This document shows, in pieces, positions 1 through 17,807 of a stretch of 64,000 bases of DNA (positions are counted from its first letter, which is position 1; each line of letters begins with the position of its first letter). The stretch covers positions 20,586,342 to 20,650,341 of the forward strand of contig CM022679.1 of assembly GCA_012295275.1 (NCBI GenBank), written 5' to 3'. Source of the DNA: Chrysomallon squamiferum. Its lineage: Eukaryota; Mollusca; Gastropoda; Neomphalida; Peltospiridae. Made by a program: the position numbers and the translations under genes. The notes beneath the pieces were generated by a model. That model was not told where the DNA came from, searched no databases, and saw only the letters and a list, made by a program, of their open reading frames with translations.

Positions 1-3000
1 GAAATAACATTTGAAAGTGAAACTACTGTTTTTGATAAATCTGAACTTGTAAGTTATATGTATATCTATAATGTATTCCTGACTGTCGTAAATTACACAC
101 ACAAACATCGTTTTAAGAATTCAGTGAAACAAAAATAAAAAATAGAGGAATTTATTTTAAAATTGAGATTGCATATGTATTACAAATGGGTATGAAATTT
201 GTCATTATTTGATGGTGTTTATCCAATTACAGACTGTATTCAGACTTCAACATTTAAGAATTAAATGAAAAGCAAAACAAACTGAAATTATATCCTTTCA
301 ATATAATTTTGTTGTTTGTGTGTGGATGTAACTTAAGCATTTGCATCATATGAATTTTTACATTTTTTTTAAATATATTTTTTTATCATTGATGATAAAT
401 TGAAGTGTGTGACATAAATCTCTTACCACATTTTTCAGGATCTGAGCTGGTGGATCCATACTCGAAAACCTGCGGATATTATTAAAAATAATGAGTATTA
501 TCTCTACTGTGAGCTGTATCTCTATGTGACAGCTTTTTTAACACTTATACATGGTTAGACATTTTTTTTTTAAATCCATGTAAAATAAAACTTTTAAAAA
601 TTTGCTTTTGAATTGATCAGATATGTGGTAAAAAAAATAACCCATTCAACACTGGAGTAAAAGATGCAATGCCTATCTCTTTTGACAATAAACTGAAGAT
701 TTTAAATAATGTACTAGGTTTTAAATATATTTTAAAAATAGTAATTTTTATCACTCTTGTTGAACAATTATAATTTACAGTATAAATATTCTAATTTGGA
801 TTTTTAACAAGAACTTTGTAATAATTCATCGCTCATTTATTTCTATCTTTTTTTTTTTTTTTTTCTTCTCCTCTGTTTTATTATTATTGTCAGTATTATT
901 TTTGTCTTAGTTATCTTTAATGTATAGCAACAAAAATAAAAGAATAGATATATGAATATATTTTCAGCTGTTAGAAAGGGTGGTCGATTTTTTTGGCTAT
1001 GGATTGCCTCTTTGCTTAATGGCATTGTACTGGAATGTTTGAGTTACTATATGCCTGAAATAGATAATTTCTGGCATTCTCAAAGCATGGTTATGCTGAT
1101 TGGACAACGGTTACCATTACATATAATTCTTCTCTGTAAGTAATGTGTGTTAAAAAATATTTTCATAGTTTTTATATTTAAATATCATGCAAATTAGTTG
1201 AATATACAAACTTAGGGAAATGAAAACATGAAAAAAAAACTTTAAAATGTTTTAAAAACCTTAAAAATCAACAGATTCTTTTTTATGTGAAATCTCGTTT
1301 AAATTAAAATCAGGAATTTTTAGCAGTTGTTATTGATTTTGACAATATGTATTATATATTATTTAGATAAATTATGGTCATTTGTTTGTTTCTGAAAGGT
1401 ATGCTAATTTTTTATAATTTTATTCTATTTTCAGTTCAGATCTATAGAAAAACAAAAACAATCAAACAGACTCTAATCATCAGAAATTTCGATTAAATGT
1501 ATTTACATATTAATTTACATGTTTTATATATTTAACTGTTTAATCTTCCATTATTAATTACAGATCCAACACTTTACTACATTGCTTCGGTGGCTGTTTC
1601 ACATATGAATTTGAGATGGTGGGCAGAGCCATTTGCTGGCAAGTTTCCATTTATTTAACTCTTTTAATATGCATGCATACACATACATAGACATACATAG
1701 ACATACATACATACATAGGTGTACAAACACAAACCTTCAGGCACACACATTCAACAGTAGATATGTTAACCATTTTTTTCCTTTGTGGCAAATACTCTGT
1801 TTCACTGCTACTCAGTATCATTGTAGCTTCTTTATTTAACCCAGATGACTTAATTTTTATTTACTCCTCTGTTATTAAATTTATTATTATTATTATTATC
1901 AATTATGTTTTGAATCTGCTGCCTTTAATTTGTTGACCTACATTAATAAAAACCTTGTTTAGATTATATTAATAATTGTATGCATGTTGAATGAGCTGTC
2001 AACACTGTGTTTACTTAAGCATATCCCTTAGGACTCAGTTTCTGTTTTCCAGCATTTTCTATTGTCTGGCAATAGCCAGGTCCCAATAGTACCAGATGTA
2101 TGAGGTTCAATCAGTATTGTTGTGTCATGTCATGTCATATATCATATTGTATTGTAATTGCATTACATTATGATTACATTTCTTAAATTATTATTTTTAT
2201 TATTATCATTATTATTACATTTCTAAAATTATTATTTTTATTTTTACCATTATCATTACATTTCTTAAATTATTATTTTTATTATTGTCATTATTATTAC
2301 TGTTTCAGTTGGACTTAGTGTTGTTCTGTTGGATGTTCCTTATGATATCATGGGGATAAAACTGCTCTGGTGGACATGGCACGACGATGATCCCAATATT
2401 TTTGACCGACACTACTCAGTTCCTTGGACCAGTTATTACTTCCACGCTGCCTCTGCTGCTGGTTTCACCTTTGTCTTCCATGGACTGCGCAGTTTTTGTA
2501 GTCAGCCATACAAGTTTCAGTCCTCAGGGTAATTAAGTTTTATTCTTATTTTGAACATTTTGGTGCATGAAGCACTAGAAAATTGTCTAAATAAACAAGT
2601 TTTTAAAATAATTGTCGTGTTTGATGTTGAAATTGTAAATTATATATGGTATGATGTAGGGATTGATGTTTAATAAAACACATGTTATCTTTTTGTTGTT
2701 GAAAAGAAGGAATAAGAAAATACCCACAAACCTCACATTACTTTAAATAAAAAATTATGAAAATAAAAACATTACCAACTTTTTATTATTAATTTCTGGT
2801 GTATTACGTTAAAACATATAACAATAGTAATAATAATAATATCCACAAAACATGTATAAGTATACTTCAAATAAAACAAAATAAAAACAAAACAACAAAC
2901 AAACAACCCTCACCTGCACAAAATTTATTGAAATGTTATTTCAGTTTTATTTCAGAGCTAATTGTTGCAGTAATGACCAGTGTTCTCACTATGCCATGTA

Positions 3001-4756
3001 CAGTGATTCAGTTTCTGTCTGTGTACCATCCTCTACACGACATGTTTCACATCCACAGTGAGATCTGTGTGTTTTTGTTTCTCACTGCTTTTCTTCTCAT
3101 TGTGTGGAGTGCAGACAGGGTGCCATTCCAAGAAGCCAGGATTCCTAAAGGTAAGAAATCTTTCTTGTGTTTCCCGAATGTTTTCTTAGATTGAAGAAAT
3201 TGCAAATTAATCATATTTATGCTTGTTGCTCTCATTTAGGAACCACTGCTGTCCATCATTACATCTTTATATTCATTTTCAACACACTGCATTCTATTTA
3301 TTTTCCTTTTGAAATTATTTACTGTTAAATAAGAGGTGTTTAGTTCAGATGTAAGGAAGTAGCTTCAGTATATATTTTTTAACAGACTTTTACTTCAAGC
3401 AAGTCTTTGCATATACCACATATTGCTTAATGTGAGATACTTTTTAGTGAAAGCCGTCATTTGGATCTGTTCCACAATTTAATTTTTTTTGAAAAATACA
3501 TTTTTTAACATAGTGACAGATGTGTTTGATCATCCTGCTGCATTTTTGTCGCTAAATTAGGTTTTGTTATGTTGTTATTTTTTCACCATCATTTATGGGT
3601 CATTTTATGTTAAAAGACTGAATGAATCTGTTTCATGTTTTTTTCTCATTTTTCTTTCTTTACAGACCTTTTTATCTAAAATAATTATCTTTTACTTTGA
3701 TTAAAATTAATTTGTAATTATTAAACATTTTTTTGTTTTTTTTTGTCCTATACATTTACTTTTATTTATTATAATCACAATTATATATTTTATATAAATA
3801 TGTGAATTAATTTTTAAAATCTTATTTGCAGCTAGATTCAATGAAATAACACTGGCAGTTTTACTTCATTATGGCCTGTACATTTATTTGGTTATTGTAT
3901 CCAGACCAGAAAAACTACGTTCTATTGGTTTTCATCAGCCTGTAGGATCTTGTTCAGCCAATATAATTACTTTCCAGACACCATATGGATCTGTAAGCTG
4001 AAATATTTACATAGTCAATTTTATTTTTATCAAAATTCAAATTAGTTGTCAGATAATCTCAGCTTTTCGTTTCATTTTTAAAAAATAAATTATACTGATA
4101 CTAATTAATCATGGCTTCTAAAATATTGATATGTGATTTAATGTTAAATCTGTTTTTGCTACTTCTTTTTTTCTTTTTTTCCACCTATTTCTTCTATAAA
4201 ACATTCTAAGTATCATTACTTCAGTGATTTCAAAAATCATAATTCACTGCCAGTTTGTTAGCTTAAAGCATTCAGCTTGTGTGGAATTTGAAAAAGTTTT
4301 GATTACTTTTGGATTTTAAGTGAAAAAAAAAAGACAGAAGGTAACAGCACAATCAGTAACCAATTTAAAACAGCAAAATTGGAATAAAATTTAAAAGTAC
4401 TGCTTCTGCAATTTTTTCCTGCCTAGCATTAAAATAGTTTGTTTCTTGTTTAAAGTTTTTTTAATAATGAAATTTTAATTTTTTTTTTTTTTTTTTTCCA
4501 GCTTACAAAACATAAATATCTGTGCCTTGATAAATATTCTGAAGACTACTTTGATTTCCACTGTGTGAAAAAGCCTCCTGAAACCAAACAAGAATGGTAT
4601 ACAATCTGTGGAACTCCTTTTATAAACCATTTGGAATACATCATTGTCGTTTCAGCATTTTGTGTTGTTGGCATATTTTGGTATTGGCAGCTTTTGTTTC
4701 GATCAGGTCCTCTTCCAAAGTCCAAGATCTCTCACAAGAAGTTGCACAGAGAATAG
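1..4756 (+). CDS. Multi-pass membrane protein of unknown function (DUF7802-like), 5' partial
   Basis: I join eight exons: 1-48 (5' partial), 439-553, 968-1135, 1564-1638, 2309-2528, 2945-3150, 3832-3992 and 4502-4756. They total 1248 nt with compatible phases and end in TAG, giving 415 visible residues. About nine hydrophobic segments can be read, in order: near the YLYVTAFLTLIH segment, the FFWLWIASLLNGIVLE segment, around PLHIILL, IASVAVSHM, VGLSVVLLD, SYYFHAASAAGFTF, ELIVAVMTSVLTM, CVFLFLTAFLLIVW, LAVLLHYGLYIYLVIV and near the C-terminus YIIVVSAFCVVGIF. Short conserved-looking blocks include WWAEPFAVGL, DVPYDIMGIKLLWWTWHD and VPWTSYYFH. From memory these resemble uncharacterised invertebrate DUF7802 proteins; I could not search to confirm. 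The function is unknown. The C-terminal tail is short, basic and probably cytosolic. The start codon lies left of the window, and exon 1-48 is the least certain exon. One intron uses a GC donor. All other junctions are GT-AG. The gene converges on HIF1AN. Confidence 0.85.
1639..2308 (+). other. GC-AG intron in the membrane-protein gene
   Basis: The exon ending at 1638 is followed by GCAAGT, not GTAAGT. The acceptor TTTCAG ends at 2308. No GT in the vicinity restores the frame, whereas this junction gives a continuous reading through FAVGLSVV. GC-AG is the commonest non-canonical U2-type intron class. The intron also carries a three-copy 41-bp repeat just before its acceptor. Confidence 0.8.
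2173..2302. repeat. 41-bp tandem repeat, three copies
   Basis: Copies begin at about 2173, 2214 and 2255. Each starts ATTACATTTCT and continues with an A/T-rich ATT-containing tail; the copies differ at a few bases. The array ends only a few bases upstream of the 3' splice site at 2308, so it supplies much of that intron's pyrimidine-rich end. Confidence 0.75.
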
Positions 4757-4889
4757 TTTTTGTAAAAATTAACATTTTGAAATCTTTCCTACCTTTGTTA
4801 ACGTACTTATCTGAAGTTATGACTTATATTGTTTGTTTTACATTAGTAGAGGTTAGACAATTTTAAAAATCATGATTTAAATCTGAAGT

Positions 4890-4895
4890 AATAAA
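4890..4895 (+). terminator. Candidate poly(A) signal AATAAA of the membrane-protein gene
   Basis: This is the first AATAAA after the stop codon, 134 nt downstream. Further AATAAA hexamers occur near 5161 and 5277, so the real cleavage site is undetermined. Confidence 0.45.
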
Positions 4896-5643
4896 ATTTT
4901 CCTCAGATATAAAATGTGTTGTTTTCAAAATGTACTTTCTGATGTTTTTTTTTTTTTTTGTTATTGTTTTTTGTGGGGGAGGGTGTATGGGATTAGTTTT
5001 CTAAAACTGTAGTTTACACAATGATGGGTGTTTACTTGTTTTTTGGTATGAAATTATTTTCTAATTACATTTTTTAATTTTAATTTTTTTTTTTTTTTTT
5101 TTTTTTTAATCTAACAAGCTTTTATTTTATTTTTCCCCTCCCTATTGATTTGTTTTTCAGTAATAAATATATTGCAATACTGCCATTAAAATTGTGCAAT
5201 TGCTTTGCTTTCTTTGAATCATATTTCACTGTTCATATATACTAACATTTTCTATTTATCTTAGAAATCATTTAACAATAAAAGAGTAAAACGTGGAACC
5301 ATGTTTTGTATTTTATTAAATAGATATCACAGTAACTCTTACATTTTTTCTTTCTTCGTTAAATTCTGCAACCACTGTACAAATTATTTATTTACTTTAT
5401 TCAGTGTCATATGTGAAAAAAAAAAAATGTTGTCCCCAGTGATCCAAAGTTTTCCTGTTAAAGAAGGAATTAGAAATACTTTATGGATAATGTGAAACAT
5501 CGTTTTTCATCCTGTAATTCTTTCATACAAATGGAAATAATTACTTAAAACAGTTTCATTATATTTATTACATTGGTTACCTGGAGACTCCACAAAATCT
5601 GTGGTATTTGATATGGTATGTACAGCAGAAGAGAAATGCAAAA

Positions 5644-5651
<8 letters not shown>

Positions 5652-5687
<36 letters not shown>

Positions 5688-5710
5688 AAACAGACACACA
5701 CACACACACA
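5652..5710. repeat. Compound (TA)n-(CA)n microsatellite
   Basis: An uninterrupted TA run at 5652-5684 is followed by a short spacer and a CA run at about 5691-5710. The open frames across it are artefacts of the dinucleotide repeat. Confidence 0.95.
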
Positions 5711-7359
5711 TACAAAATTTTAACAATTTAAAAAAAAAAAATTCTTGATAAATCATAAATATATATTTGCTCACAAATTAAAAAAGATAAAGATTCTTAT
5801 AATAAGGTTTAACTGAGAATAATAAAATAATCCTTAGGAAATGAGATAAAATAACAATAAAAAAACCCCTAAATTATGTATCCAAGACCATTTTTTGTGA
5901 TATGTATTCTTCTATATAGCAGCACATATAAAAGAAATTATATAAAAAGAGATGATAAAAGCACAAATGCTGCTAAAAATGGCTTAAATAAAAGAATTAA
6001 CAAATTTGTTTGCTCAACAGAACTATGAAACAAACAGTACAGTAAACAATATTTTATATACCTCTAAGTAAACAATATTTTATATACCTCTAATTTATAC
6101 AATCTGTAAATAAGCATTATGGAAAAAAAAAAAAAAAAGCAAAAAGACTTATAGAACGATAGCAAATATTCATTAATATCTGGAAATGAAAAATAAGATT
6201 TGAAATGTTGCCTAGAATACTGCATAGTATGGGTACAGAGCCAAATTTAAATCCACAGACTGATGCAGAATGTGTGTTCAGAAATTAAAATATTGGGTAC
6301 AGACATATAATAAACTGGACATACAATACCTTTTTATTAAGAACGTTTTTAAATCAGGATAAGATTATGTTACATGTATATTACTATATTATTAGTTATA
6401 ATGTAGCTTTTAATCACGCTGTAATGTATTACATTTCAAAATCACAGCAAGTCCATAAAAACAAACAGACCTAATCTGCAATCAGTTTCATTAAATGTAA
6501 AATAGATTATTTTCAAAAATAAACAAACATAACAGACAGGTCAGCAGCAAATTCTAACAAGCTTTAGGCTGTGCCTTACTGTATTAGGAGGATAAAATAC
6601 ATTCTGAAACAAAATTAAAACAAAAATTCATTCACACATAATGAAGGAACTAAATTACAAATGGTTTTGAAGATTTCAAATTGGCTATTTAATGAATATA
6701 TTAGTATTCTAATAACATTAATTACAAAACAAACCTTTTTAATAATAATAATAAAATGCTACAACAGTAATACTATTTTCTTAAAGGTCTAAGTAATTGT
6801 AATCACTTCAAAAATTAGTAATCACTAACTGTCTTAATTAACTATTGTAATACAGGCTGAGGATCCCTTATCCAAAATTCTAAAATCAATAAGTTTTTCC
6901 AAGCAGCAAAAATAGTGATATTGTATTGTTTTTGTATCGTTTTGCTAACAAACTTTATCTTACAAATTATTAAATACTAATTATTCAAAAATATTATTTA
7001 AAAAATTTGTGTCATCTGTACATGAAATATGAATGGAATTCATATTTAGGCTTAGAGCTTAATGTTAGGCAATCTTAATATACAACAGGGGCACTAAAGC
7101 GTTATTGAGGACAGAGTTTATCTGCTGTATAAAACTCATACTGTTGTGTGGAGGAACCCGCCTTCCTTAAATCCTTGCAGTCTAATTCACACTGATTAGA
7201 TATGTCACTGCAGAAATTTTTAATTTAAAAATATAGTAAAGCACTGTTTTAGCACTATAAATATGCAAAATTATTAAAAGTCCAATTTTACATCATGTGG
7301 ATGGCACAATCATGTATACATATTAGAAAATTCTCTTAGCAGTATATCTGATCTCCATT

Positions 7360-13126
<5,767 letters not shown>

Positions 13127-13536
13127 GATTTCGACTCAATGAGAATTAATTGCGAACATTTTAGCGTATAATAAAACAAGTCAAATTATAAAGTTTAAGA
13201 ACGTTTTAGATGATGAAATAATAACTGTTGTAAATATAAAACAAATACGTACTCGGATTCACCATATATTATAAGGACGTAATTTTAAAATGTCTCAACA
13301 GATTAATATTACAGATGTCTCCCTTCGCTCCCGCTTATTAATGCCTTGGTTACATTGCATCAGTGAAACTGGACGCATATTTTATGTACAGGTATTTGCA
13401 TGGACGTCGTTAGCTCGGGAAAAGTTTCATGGAGATAAATGAAGAATATACTGAAAAAAACCCCACCTATGTTTAATTCATGTGTAAATAACTTCTTTGC
13501 ATTATATTATAGCACTAACGTTTATATCCTCTAGAA
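13127..13536 (-). promoter_or_regulatory. HIF1AN 5' flank, presumed promoter region
   Basis: This is the stretch between the HIF1AN ATG and the hAT element. It is less AT-rich around 13310-13430 than the surrounding intergenic DNA. I cannot point to a convincing TATA box or initiator, so the promoter assignment rests on position only. Confidence 0.35.
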
Positions 13537-14679
13537 CAGTGGTTCTCAAACTTTTTGAAGTCGGGGCACATTTGAAGCCTTACAAAAACTTGCGGGCACA
13601 CTACACACAAAAATGCTAAGAAATATAATGCAAAATGTAAAAAATGCAGAAATAACTGAAAGAAGGATATTGCGGCTGAATCGGTTGCGGAGCAGGCTGC
13701 TGAGGTATTCTATCTTCATTGTCTACATCTGTCAGATTCTTCATTTCGCGTGTAAAGTTCTCGTCTGGAATCTGTACCATTTGTTTTTCTTCTGTGAGAG
13801 ATGTTCACTGATATATTTAGAGTTACCGCCCATCTGTGAGAGATGTTCACTGATATATTTAGAGTTGCCGCCCTTGTGTGAGAGATGTTCACTGATATAT
13901 TTAGAGTTGCCGCCCTTGTGTGAGAGATGTTCACTGATATATTTAGAGTTACCGCCCTTGTGTGAGAGATGTTCACTGATATATTTAGAGTTACCGCCCT
14001 TGTGTAAGAGATGTTCACTGATATATTTAGAGTTATGAGATGTTTTATTTAGAGTTACCGCCCTTGTGTGAGAGATGTTCACTGCTATATTTAGAGTTAC
14101 CGCCCTTGTGTGAGAGATGTTCACTGATATATTTAGAGTTACCTCCCTTGTGTGAGAGATGTTCCTTGCTGTATTTAGAGTTACCTCCCTTGTGTGAGAG
14201 ATGTTCACTGAGATATGTTACCGCCTTTGTGTGAGAGATGTTCACTGATATATTTAGAATTACCGCCCTTATGTGAGTAAAACTTCTCATGGCGCGAAAC
14301 CTTTATTCATCATCTATTTTGTGCTGATGAGAATTATGAGCCTGACGTGTCTTGGCAATTTCTTCAAAAATATTATAATATGAAATAAAAAGCAATGGAC
14401 TGTTAAAATGTTCAAAAAAACTGTACAAAGACTATATTTTTAATGGTGTGCATTGTGCCGCCTTGCCCATCAGCCAAAACTCGTTTCGAACGAGTTTACA
14501 ACGTGTATAAAATGTTCTTCCGGGCAACCGGCTATTTCTTACTAAATATCTTTCTGCCCCTAAACAATCAATTTTTTATCATCACAAATATCTACCTAGA
14601 TCCTAGAATTTCGTGGGGCACAACTAAGCATTTCTCCTGGCGTACTGGTGCGCCCGGGCACACCCTTTGAGAGCCGCTG
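13537..14679. mobile_element. Non-autonomous hAT-like DNA transposon with 8-bp TSD
   Basis: The left end begins CAGTGGTTCTCAAA. The reverse complement of the right end begins CAGCGGCTCTCAAA, which agrees at 12 of 14 positions. CAG...CTG termini with a GGTTCTCAA core are typical of hAT elements. The flanks are CTCTAGAA (13529-13536) and ATCTAGAA (14680-14687), an 8-bp target-site duplication with one mismatch, as expected for hAT. The element is 1143 bp and has no transposase reading frame. Its interior is dominated by a 42-bp minisatellite. The mismatched TSD and TIRs suggest an old insertion. It lies about 410 bp upstream of the HIF1AN start codon. Confidence 0.8.
13793..14275. repeat. 42-bp minisatellite inside the hAT element
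   Basis: Unit starts (TGTGAGAGATGTTCAC) fall at 13793, 13835, 13877, 13919, 13961 and 14003. A truncated unit near 14036 follows, then further units from about 14066 to 14230, roughly 12 in all. Because 42 is a multiple of three, long open frames run across the array on both strands. They are artefacts, not genes. Each unit carries TTACCGCCCTTGTG or TTACCTCCCTTGTG. Confidence 0.93.
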
Positions 14680-14989
14680 ATCTAGAATCTAGATGACATC
14701 AAAGTTCAAAAACAAAATTATATCTCCATGAGAACTAATTTTATTTTTATAAGTAACCATTGGCTTTTCAAAACGGATTGGTTCAGCTGCGTAGTTATTT
14801 TGTCATTTTTCCAGAAACGCAGATTGAAAAAGTTTATGTCCTTCTCAATGAATATATATATATAACTGATGCCTCATGAAAATTTAAAAAGGACAATAAA
14901 TCAAAAAGACTGTCAAAATTATTATGAAACATTTCATCTGTACGTAGTTGTAGTTTTATTTGTATTTTTTTTTTTCTTCTTCTTCTTCT

Positions 14990-15020
<31 letters not shown>

Positions 15021-15164
15021 GATGTCATAACAAAGGAAAAAAGTAACATTTCTAAAAGGCAATACTGATTGGCCTACAACTTAAAACGAACGAATAGTGG
15101 GAACAGAAAGAGAGTTATTAGGTCTTATTTTTTGTAACATATAGAAGTAAAAAAAACCGCCGCT
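14680..15164. other. Intergenic sequence with poly-pyrimidine tract
   Basis: Nothing coding is visible. The main feature is an uninterrupted pyrimidine tract at about 14965-15020, a (CTT)n core flanked by T runs. A polypurine open frame on the other strand is an artefact of this tract. Confidence 0.7.
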
Positions 15165-16110
15165 ATATCATACGACTCTGTCAGCCTCAGTCGGAGTATG
15201 ATAGTACATGAGCTCAACGTAGAGCAAAGTGAACGTGTACATTCCCTCATCTTTTTCACAGCTTGTCACTGGAATGATGCGTGCAATCACTAAGAGTAAA
15301 AGATCAAGTTTGTTAGTTATGTGAGGAGGCAAATCATCCCTAGACTTCTCTAGATATTCTACAAACTTTAGAAGGTCTGGTGCATCTATCTCTACAATTA
15401 TTGCCGATTTCTTGCAACGACGACATCTATACACATCCTAGGAAATATTGTTTCCAGTGAGAAGTACTGAAGAAGAGATAGGTTTCATTTATATATGAAA
15501 TACGATTCTGGGGCCATTTAATTTCTGGCGAAGTCACTAGATTTAGTTTATGGCTGTTACATTCAAACTGCACTATGCAAATCTTTGCGAAACAGACCTC
15601 CAAAACTACCACGATTATCAGACGACATTGTAGCAGTTGTATTATAAGCCTATTGTCTCAAATTTTCTTCTTTCAGTCTACACTTCGCAAGTTGCACTTT
15701 GATCGTCCCGCCATAAAAACATAGAAATCCTTCTGTAATATTGATATTTTCTCCATCTAGTTCGGATACATGATACACAAGGAGAGTATGTACTGATTCG
15801 CAAATCTGCTAATTTATCTGCGATACTGTAGAAGTGTATATGGCACTGGCAGGAGAGGTGTCCTAGAAATTTCTTGGTATTACTCGAGGCCGGTTAACAG
15901 CAATTCTCTAGCTGTTGTAGTCTGTTTTATAAAAGAGAACAGGTCAACTGATATAATACTTCAACCGCTTTAAAATTCAGACAATTATCTAATTACAATT
16001 GAAATTCTGTTCTACTTATGATTAGCTCACCTCTTCCCTTGCTCTGTCCTAATGAAACAGGTTCGGGGACGCCGAAGAGGCATAATCTACTTTCCCACGA
16101 ACATTTTAAA
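15165..16110 (-). pseudogene. Decayed protein-coding relic, family not recognised
   Basis: On the minus strand several adjacent segments read like normal protein in shifting frames. Near 16080 there is a stretch containing LFGVPEPVSLGQ. Near 15700-15770 there is one containing ELDGENINITEGFLCFYGG. From 15617 a frame starts MSSDNRGSFGGLFRKDL. A stretch with SPEIKWPQNRISYINE follows, and the last segment, about 15434-15168, is 88 residues rich in charged and aliphatic residues and contains CRRCKK. In-frame stops and frame changes separate the segments, and no good splice sites join them. Base composition is less AT-rich than the flanks. It could instead be a small gene with introns I failed to place, or a degraded transposon protein. 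I do not recognise a domain. Confidence 0.4.
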
Positions 16111-16370
16111 TACCAACTCAATAACAACTGCCAGTTGGCAATCGGTATTAATCAGGATGGTCGAAAGGTATAAGGTAACTTTGTTTACATATGTCTTCTA
16201 TCATGTGTTTACTATTTAACGCCATGAAAAGTTTTACGTTTGTGTCGCGGCTCACGATGTATATTTAAAAATGATAAATATGTCAAAATACACTTAGAAC
16301 TAGTAAATTAAAATAAAATGTTTTCATTTATATTATCGTTGTTGTTAATTTTGTTATTGTAATCGTGGTA

Positions 16371-16411
<41 letters not shown>

Positions 16412-17769
16412 CAACAACCCGCCCTCAAAAAAAAAAAAAAAACGCCTTTTCTAATTCACAATACAACGATCAAGTTTACCGCGTTATTTGATTTAGGTGC
16501 TAAGAGGTAAAAACTATCTTAAATAAGGAGTAATCTCCCTTGTCTCATTGCCTTGGGTTTTAATAGCGCATGTTAAACTACATAATATTTCATTAAGTTG
16601 CGATTAATTCTGCATATGTTTTATATAATTTTCAATTTATTCTCACTCTAGTTTCATTCACTCCTTGGGGGTGAATTATTCACTAATTTAAGAAGTACTG
16701 AATTACATATTTTCCCCTCTTGATATAGCATTCTGACAGCGACTTTTTACAGCTGTTTGTTGTTAATTGTTAGGATATGAATTTAAATGTTTTAATACTT
16801 CAGTAAGATTATAATTCTAGCTATTTATTGAAAAACTTATTCTTTTGATGCAAATGAAATAAATGGCCAGTGAAATGAAAATGATGTTATTGAAATGCAA
16901 ATGAGAAAAATCATTTAAAACTGATTAATTTATTATTACGTCTTCTTAGTGTGCCATCTCTTATATAGGCATTTTGGTGGAAATATAAAAAATGGATGGT
17001 TAGAATCCGTAAGATTAACCCAAGCACTGGTTACTGGGTTATCTGTTTCGACGTGTGATATCAACATTACAGAAAATAAACAAGGAAACAAACAAGCGAC
17101 TTTTTACACGTAATAATAAAAAGAAGCATTCATTCCATTAACTTTTGGTGTTGTTTATTTTTTCTCTTCTCATAAATTGCAAACTCATAATCCATCTGCT
17201 TTATCTGGCCTGTGTCCAAAACGTCACTGCCTAATAATTTAAACTGATACAGGGTCAAAACAAATTTTCAGTAACGTTTGGCAAGCATTGTATGCGACGA
17301 TGGACGTGAACTTTACTGCTAGGTTAAAATACCATGTATTGTTATTATTGTACAAAATAAATAACGTATTATTAACAAGTCGCATTGTAGTATACGATTA
17401 AAATTCATGAAGTACGTAAGCACTAAAAAGAATTGCCATGAACAGATATGCATATACGTTTATTAATATATCTACATTGCATGCATGTACGTCTGTGTGT
17501 ACATTGCATACTATTACCACTGTTAATTAATGTAATTACTGTTCTGCGAAAATGAATAGAATGTTTTTGATTCTTAATCCAACCGAAATTTGAACATCCT
17601 GTTAAGGGCTGGCTCTCTGGGTTTTTTTGTTGTTTAAAGTCATACAGTATCACCTACACAGTTTTAATTCAAGTCAGAACTGTCAAATTAAAAGGGTATC
17701 TGTACTATATCTTGGCTGGAACGAGAAACGTCTTCTTTTATCATTATTACACATGGTGTTCCCACTTCT

Positions 17770-17807
<38 letters not shown>

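Larger units (their letters stand above)
4757..7359. other. Convergent intergenic / 3'-UTR region
   Basis: This region lies between the stop codons of the (+) membrane-protein gene and the (-) HIF1AN gene. It must hold both 3' UTRs, but their ends cannot be placed from sequence alone. It is AT-rich with poly-T tracts (about 4945-4960 and 5085-5108), a TA/CA microsatellite near 5652-5710, and an immediate duplication of a roughly 23-bp block around 6042-6090. I see no further coding potential. Confidence 0.6.

Noticed and set aside
13393-13400. Octamer ATTTGCAT upstream of HIF1AN
   Set aside because: A single occurrence of an AT-rich 8-mer in AT-rich DNA; no promoter context to support POU-factor binding.
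13613-14290. Long overlapping open frames on both strands (up to about 155 codons) of repeated CSLIYLELPP or NISHTRAVTLN type
   Set aside because: They are produced by a 42-bp tandem repeat whose length is a multiple of three, inside a non-coding hAT element.
14443-14670. 75-codon open frame at the right end of the hAT element
   Set aside because: It lies across the terminal region of the transposon, has no transposase motif and no codon-like signature.
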